From contig NZ_NIUC01000002.1 in the NCBI RefSeq assembly GCF_002807035.1, positions 739,477-803,476 on the forward strand: a DNA stretch of 64,000 bases. The letters run 5' to 3'. The position numbers and the translations under genes are program-made. The notes beneath the pieces were generated by a model. It saw only the letters and a program-made list of their open reading frames with translations. It had not been told where the DNA came from and made no database searches. The DNA is from Algoriphagus formosus. GTDB taxonomy: Bacteria > Bacteroidota > Bacteroidia > Cytophagales > Cyclobacteriaceae. Shown piece by piece: positions 61,204-64,000 of the stretch; position 1 is the first letter of the stretch; every line of letters begins with the position of its first letter.

Positions 61204-63390
61204 ATGATGATGCTCAGACTTACAGCTTTCTTTCTTTTTCTCTCAATAATCTGCATTGGACCTGTTCAAGCCCAAAAAATAAACGATTCCTACCGACTCC
61301 ACATGAAGCGGGCTTCATCTCCAATTTTGATTGATGGAGTGATGGATGAGAAAGCATGGGAAGAGGCCGAGGTGGCCAGTGATTTTTTTATGATTACGCC
61401 CATGGACACAAGTTTCGCGCAGGTGCAGACGGACGTCCGGATGACTTACGATGATCAGAATTTATATCTCATCGTGGTCAATCATCACTTGCTGGAAGGC
61501 CCCTACATGGTCGAGTCGCTTCGCCGGGATTTTAGTTTTGGGAAAAATGACAATTTCTTACTTTTCATGGACCCCTTTGACGACCAAACCAACGGATTTT
61601 CATTCGGGGCGAATGCTGCCGGAGCTCAATGGGATGGAATCATGTTCAACGGAGGCTCGGTAGACCTCAGTTGGGACAACAAATGGACCTCCAAAGTCAG
61701 CAATTTCGAAGACAAATGGATATTTGAAGCAGCCATTCCCTTCAAATCCATCCGGTACAAAAAGGGTATCAAAGAATGGGGAATCAACTTTTCCCGCCTT
61801 GACCTAAAAGCTACCGAAAAATCAGGCTGGGCTCCTGTACCACGTCAATTTCCTTCGGCTTCCTTGGCTTATACCGGAGTCTTGGTTTGGGATGAAGCAC
61901 CTCCGGAAGCAGGAGCGAATATTTCTGTCATCCCTTACCTCTTGGGAGGAGTGTCCAAGGATTTCGAATCGGAAAACGAAACTCAATATCGTCGGGAGTT
62001 TGGGATGGATGCCAAAATTGCCCTCACTTCCTCCCTGAATCTAGACCTGACGGTAAATCCTGACTTTTCACAAGTCGAGGTGGACAGGCAAGTGACCAAT
62101 CTGGATCGGTTTGAGCTCTTTTTCCCTGAACGAAGGCAGTTTTTCCTGGAAAACGGAGACCTCTTCGCCAACTTCGGCTATAGTACCATCAGACCTTTTT
62201 TTTCCAGAAGAATCGGACTCAATGCCCCGATCCAGTTTGGTGCCCGGCTCAGTGGGAAAATCAACAAAGACTGGCGAATCGGAGCCATGAATATGCAAAC
62301 AGGAGCGGTGGACAGTGAAGGTCTCCCTTCCCAAAACTTCACAGTACTTGCCTTGCAAAGACAGGTCGGCTCCCGATCCAATATCACCGGAATTCTGATC
62401 AACAAACAATCCCTGAATTACAATCCTGATCCGGAATCTGAGCTTCCTGTTTATAGTCAATTCAATCGAAATGTAGGTTTGGAATACAATTTGGCATCTT
62501 CCAATAATCTTTGGACAGGAAAAGCCATGGTGCTGAAAAGCTTTGGGCCGGACGGCACTCAGGAGGGTTTTGTTCACGCAGCCAATCTGCGCTATGCATC
62601 GGGAAACCTGACTTGGAATTGGCAGCATGAATACGTGTCTGAAAACTATACGGCTGAAGTAGGTTTTGTACCCAGAAATGGCTTTTTCAAAATCAGTCCT
62701 ACAGTAGGGTACCGCTGGTTTCCCAAAAGCGAAAAAATCCTTTCTCATGGACCGGATGTGGGAACTGCCTTCTTTTTTAATACTACTGGAGAACAAACCG
62801 ATAATACCACTTATGCTGCATACAATGTGAAATGGAGAAGCCAAAGCACCTTTATGCTCTGGGCAGGCTATGATTTTGTAAAGCTGCAGCGACCTTTTGA
62901 CCCGACCAATTTCTCAGGAGAAACACTCCCTGCCGGAACCGTTCATACGTGGAGGGCATGGGGCACCGAATATTCCTCCAAGCCGCAAAGCTTGTTCACT
63001 TACAGCTTTTCCACACGGATGGGTGGATACTATGCAGACGGGGATCGGTACAACATCAGTACCGAACTGGGCTATCGATTCCAGCCCTATGTGAGTATCG
63101 CAATGAGCACCAATTACAACCGAATAGTACTTCCGGAGCCATGGAATACGACCAATTTTTGGCTGGTCGGCCCACGTGTGGATGTGACCATGACCAATAC
63201 CCTCTTTTTCACTGCATTCGTCCAGTACAACGAGCAGATCAAAAACATCAACCTGAATACCCGCTTCCAGTGGCGATTCCAGCCGGCTTCGGACCTTTTT
63301 ATCGTGTACACGGATAATTACCTTCCTGCTCCATTCTACACCAAAAACCGATCAATCGTGTTGAAATTCACCTATTGGTGGAATATTTAA
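61204..63390 (+). CDS. DUF5916 protein with CBM9-like N-terminus
   Basis: A 728-residue exported protein (signal peptide to about residue 24, VQA-Q). The N-terminal CBM9-like domain has ILIDGVMDEKAWEEAEVASDF and YDDQNLYLIVVNHH. The remainder is DUF5916, predicted to be a barrel, with FFPERRQFFLENGDLF as a conserved block and a C-terminal KFTYWWNI typical of an outer-membrane insertion signal. It begins 66 bases after the receptor gene and is probably co-transcribed. Function unknown. Confidence 0.85.
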   Translation: MMMLRLTAFFLFLSIICIGPVQAQKINDSYRLHMKRASSPILIDGVMDEKAWEEAEVASDFFMITPMDTSFAQVQTDVRMTYDDQNLYLIVVNHHLLEGPYMVESLRRDFSFGKNDNFLLFMDPFDDQTNGFSFGANAAGAQWDGIMFNGGSVDLSWDNKWTSKVSNFEDKWIFEAAIPFKSIRYKKGIKEWGINFSRLDLKATEKSGWAPVPRQFPSASLAYTGVLVWDEAPPEAGANISVIPYLLGGVSKDFESENETQYRREFGMDAKIALTSSLNLDLTVNPDFSQVEVDRQVTNLDRFELFFPERRQFFLENGDLFANFGYSTIRPFFSRRIGLNAPIQFGARLSGKINKDWRIGAMNMQTGAVDSEGLPSQNFTVLALQRQVGSRSNITGILINKQSLNYNPDPESELPVYSQFNRNVGLEYNLASSNNLWTGKAMVLKSFGPDGTQEGFVHAANLRYASGNLTWNWQHEYVSENYTAEVGFVPRNGFFKISPTVGYRWFPKSEKILSHGPDVGTAFFFNTTGEQTDNTTYAAYNVKWRSQSTFMLWAGYDFVKLQRPFDPTNFSGETLPAGTVHTWRAWGTEYSSKPQSLFTYSFSTRMGGYYADGDRYNISTELGYRFQPYVSIAMSTNYNRIVLPEPWNTTNFWLVGPRVDVTMTNTLFFTAFVQYNEQIKNINLNTRFQWRFQPASDLFIVYTDNYLPAPFYTKNRSIVLKFTYWWNI

Positions 63391-63953
63391 GGCACTAGCC
63401 AAGTACCCTCCCAATCTTTTTCTTTAGCAAATAGTACTCGAAGGTGCCCTTCTTTGCGAAGCTGCAATACCTCGATTTCCAAAGGCTCCAAGTCCAAAAC
63501 GGTGAAAAAGTGATTTTCTAAATCTCCTTGGTTCCATCCTTCCTGAGGATTAGAAATGGGAATTCCTGGAGTTTGGACTCCGCTATATTCAGACCTTCGG
63601 TGGGTTGGAATGGTCTCCCAAAGTTTTTCAGCCAATTCATTCTGAAAATGGAGCTTAGCCTGAGTCTTTACCCGGATTTGAACCTGCTTTTTGGGATGGT
63701 AAAAATGAAGCGTAGCATTCGGATTGGACTTCAAATCTGAACATTTCTCGGATCGGTAATCGGTGTAGACAAAAAAATGAAGTTCCTCACTTACCTTTCT
63801 TAGCACCACCGTACGAACTGAGGGAAAATCCCCAGAAACCGTACCCAAATTTACCCAATGAAAGGGGTGCTTCACGTCCAAGGCTCCACGATGCAGCTCA
63901 TGCTTAACTGCCTGCCAGATTCCTTCCAGCGTTTCTTCTTTTGAAAAAAGCAT
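63387..63953 (-). CDS. Pyridoxamine 5'-phosphate oxidase-fold protein
   Basis: A 188-residue flavin-type split-barrel protein. RTVVLRKVSEELHFFVYTDYRSEKCSDL gives the FMN-binding strands and AEKLWETIPTHRRSEY a later conserved block; a C-terminal EVLQLRKEGHLRVLFA closes the fold. It resembles PdxH but lacks parts of its substrate site by eye. Its ATG overlaps the stop of the next gene (TAATG), and its 3' end overlaps the DUF5916 gene by 4 bases. Confidence 0.82.
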   Translation of the reverse strand: MLFSKEETLEGIWQAVKHELHRGALDVKHPFHWVNLGTVSGDFPSVRTVVLRKVSEELHFFVYTDYRSEKCSDLKSNPNATLHFYHPKKQVQIRVKTQAKLHFQNELAEKLWETIPTHRRSEYSGVQTPGIPISNPQEGWNQGDLENHFFTVLDLEPLEIEVLQLRKEGHLRVLFAKEKDWEGTWLVP

Positions 63954-64000
63954 TATTGTTCGATGGAATTTGCCTCAAAATAAACCAGTTCCCCCTCCTC
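63953..64000 (-). CDS. C-terminal end of a gene cut by the window edge
   Basis: Sixteen in-frame codons on the minus strand ending GELVYFEANSIEQ-stop. The TAA shares its last base with the start codon of the pyridoxamine-oxidase-like gene (TAATG), which supports it as a real, coupled upstream gene. Product unknown. Confidence 0.5.
   Translation of the reverse strand, partial: EEGELVYFEANSIEQ

Noticed and set aside
62068-62844. Long antisense open frame (258 codons) in the DUF5916 gene
   Set aside because: Shadow of the coding frame; no domain or signal.

Overview
The window looks like chromosomal DNA of a member of Bacteroidota, probably class Cytophagia and near Cyclobacteriaceae/Algoriphagus (inference from gene content and style, no search run). 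Pointers are two proteins with C-terminal type IX secretion sorting domains, a DUF5916 protein, a TonB-type beta-barrel receptor with a carboxypeptidase-regulatory-like N-terminus, OmpA proteins with thrombospondin type 3 repeats, DUF4199, a DnaJ of the reduced-zinc type, and promoters of the TTTG-N18/19-TAnnTTTG kind. Almost all of it is single-copy core genome. No phage, insertion sequence or CRISPR array is visible.

Layout. 1-6.8 kb, minus strand: an ABC transporter, dnaJ-grpE, obg, adk-hpt and an M42 peptidase. 7-11.8 kb, plus: two tandem OmpA paralogues, upp, a CaCA antiporter and a small membrane protein. 11.8-18.2 kb: sdaAA, an exported protein, lipA, then minus-strand panB-phosphoribosyltransferase and rsgA-waaA. 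18.3-30.1 kb: a low-molecular-weight phosphatase and fructosamine kinase pair, an oxidoreductase, aspartate kinase, fbp, a sugar dehydrogenase, gpsA with an overlapping glycerol-phosphate-type acyltransferase, a prenyl diphosphate synthase and a GH43 lipoprotein. 30.2-31.1 kb: palindromic repeats and a DUF6364/PIN toxin-antitoxin pair. 31.1-36 kb, minus: the threonine operon thrA-thrB-thrC, preceded by a leader peptide rich in Thr, Ile and Met codons with terminator-like and alternative pairings. 36.2-41.9 kb: META-domain lipoprotein, GreA-like factor, MscS channel overlapping an alkyltransferase-like gene, sodium:solute symporter, clpS and recR.

41.9-42.8 kb is the most unusual stretch. A single intact tRNA-Ala(GGC) gene sits in an array of tRNA-Ala-derived copies. 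Two of these are nearly identical chimeras in which hairpins replace the anticodon arm and split the T arm. A small GIY-YIG nuclease gene lies exactly between the two chimeras and ends inside the D arm of the second one.

43-64 kb, mostly plus: a PKD/T9SS protein with a small lipoprotein and membrane protein, then DUF2461 and murF on the minus strand, an FG-GAP/T9SS protein, amidohydrolase, S9 peptidase, a flavoprotein disulfide reductase overlapping a Trp-rich TspO-like protein, a second CaCA antiporter, a TonB-type receptor with a DUF5916 protein, and a pyridoxamine-oxidase-fold protein. Both ends of the window cut through genes.

How the genes work together: the thr operon and the separate aspartate kinase feed the aspartate-family pathway; gpsA and the acyltransferase start phospholipid synthesis; dnaJ-grpE form the DnaK co-chaperone unit; hpt, upp and adk salvage nucleotides; many of the remaining products are envelope lipoproteins, barrels and secreted proteins.
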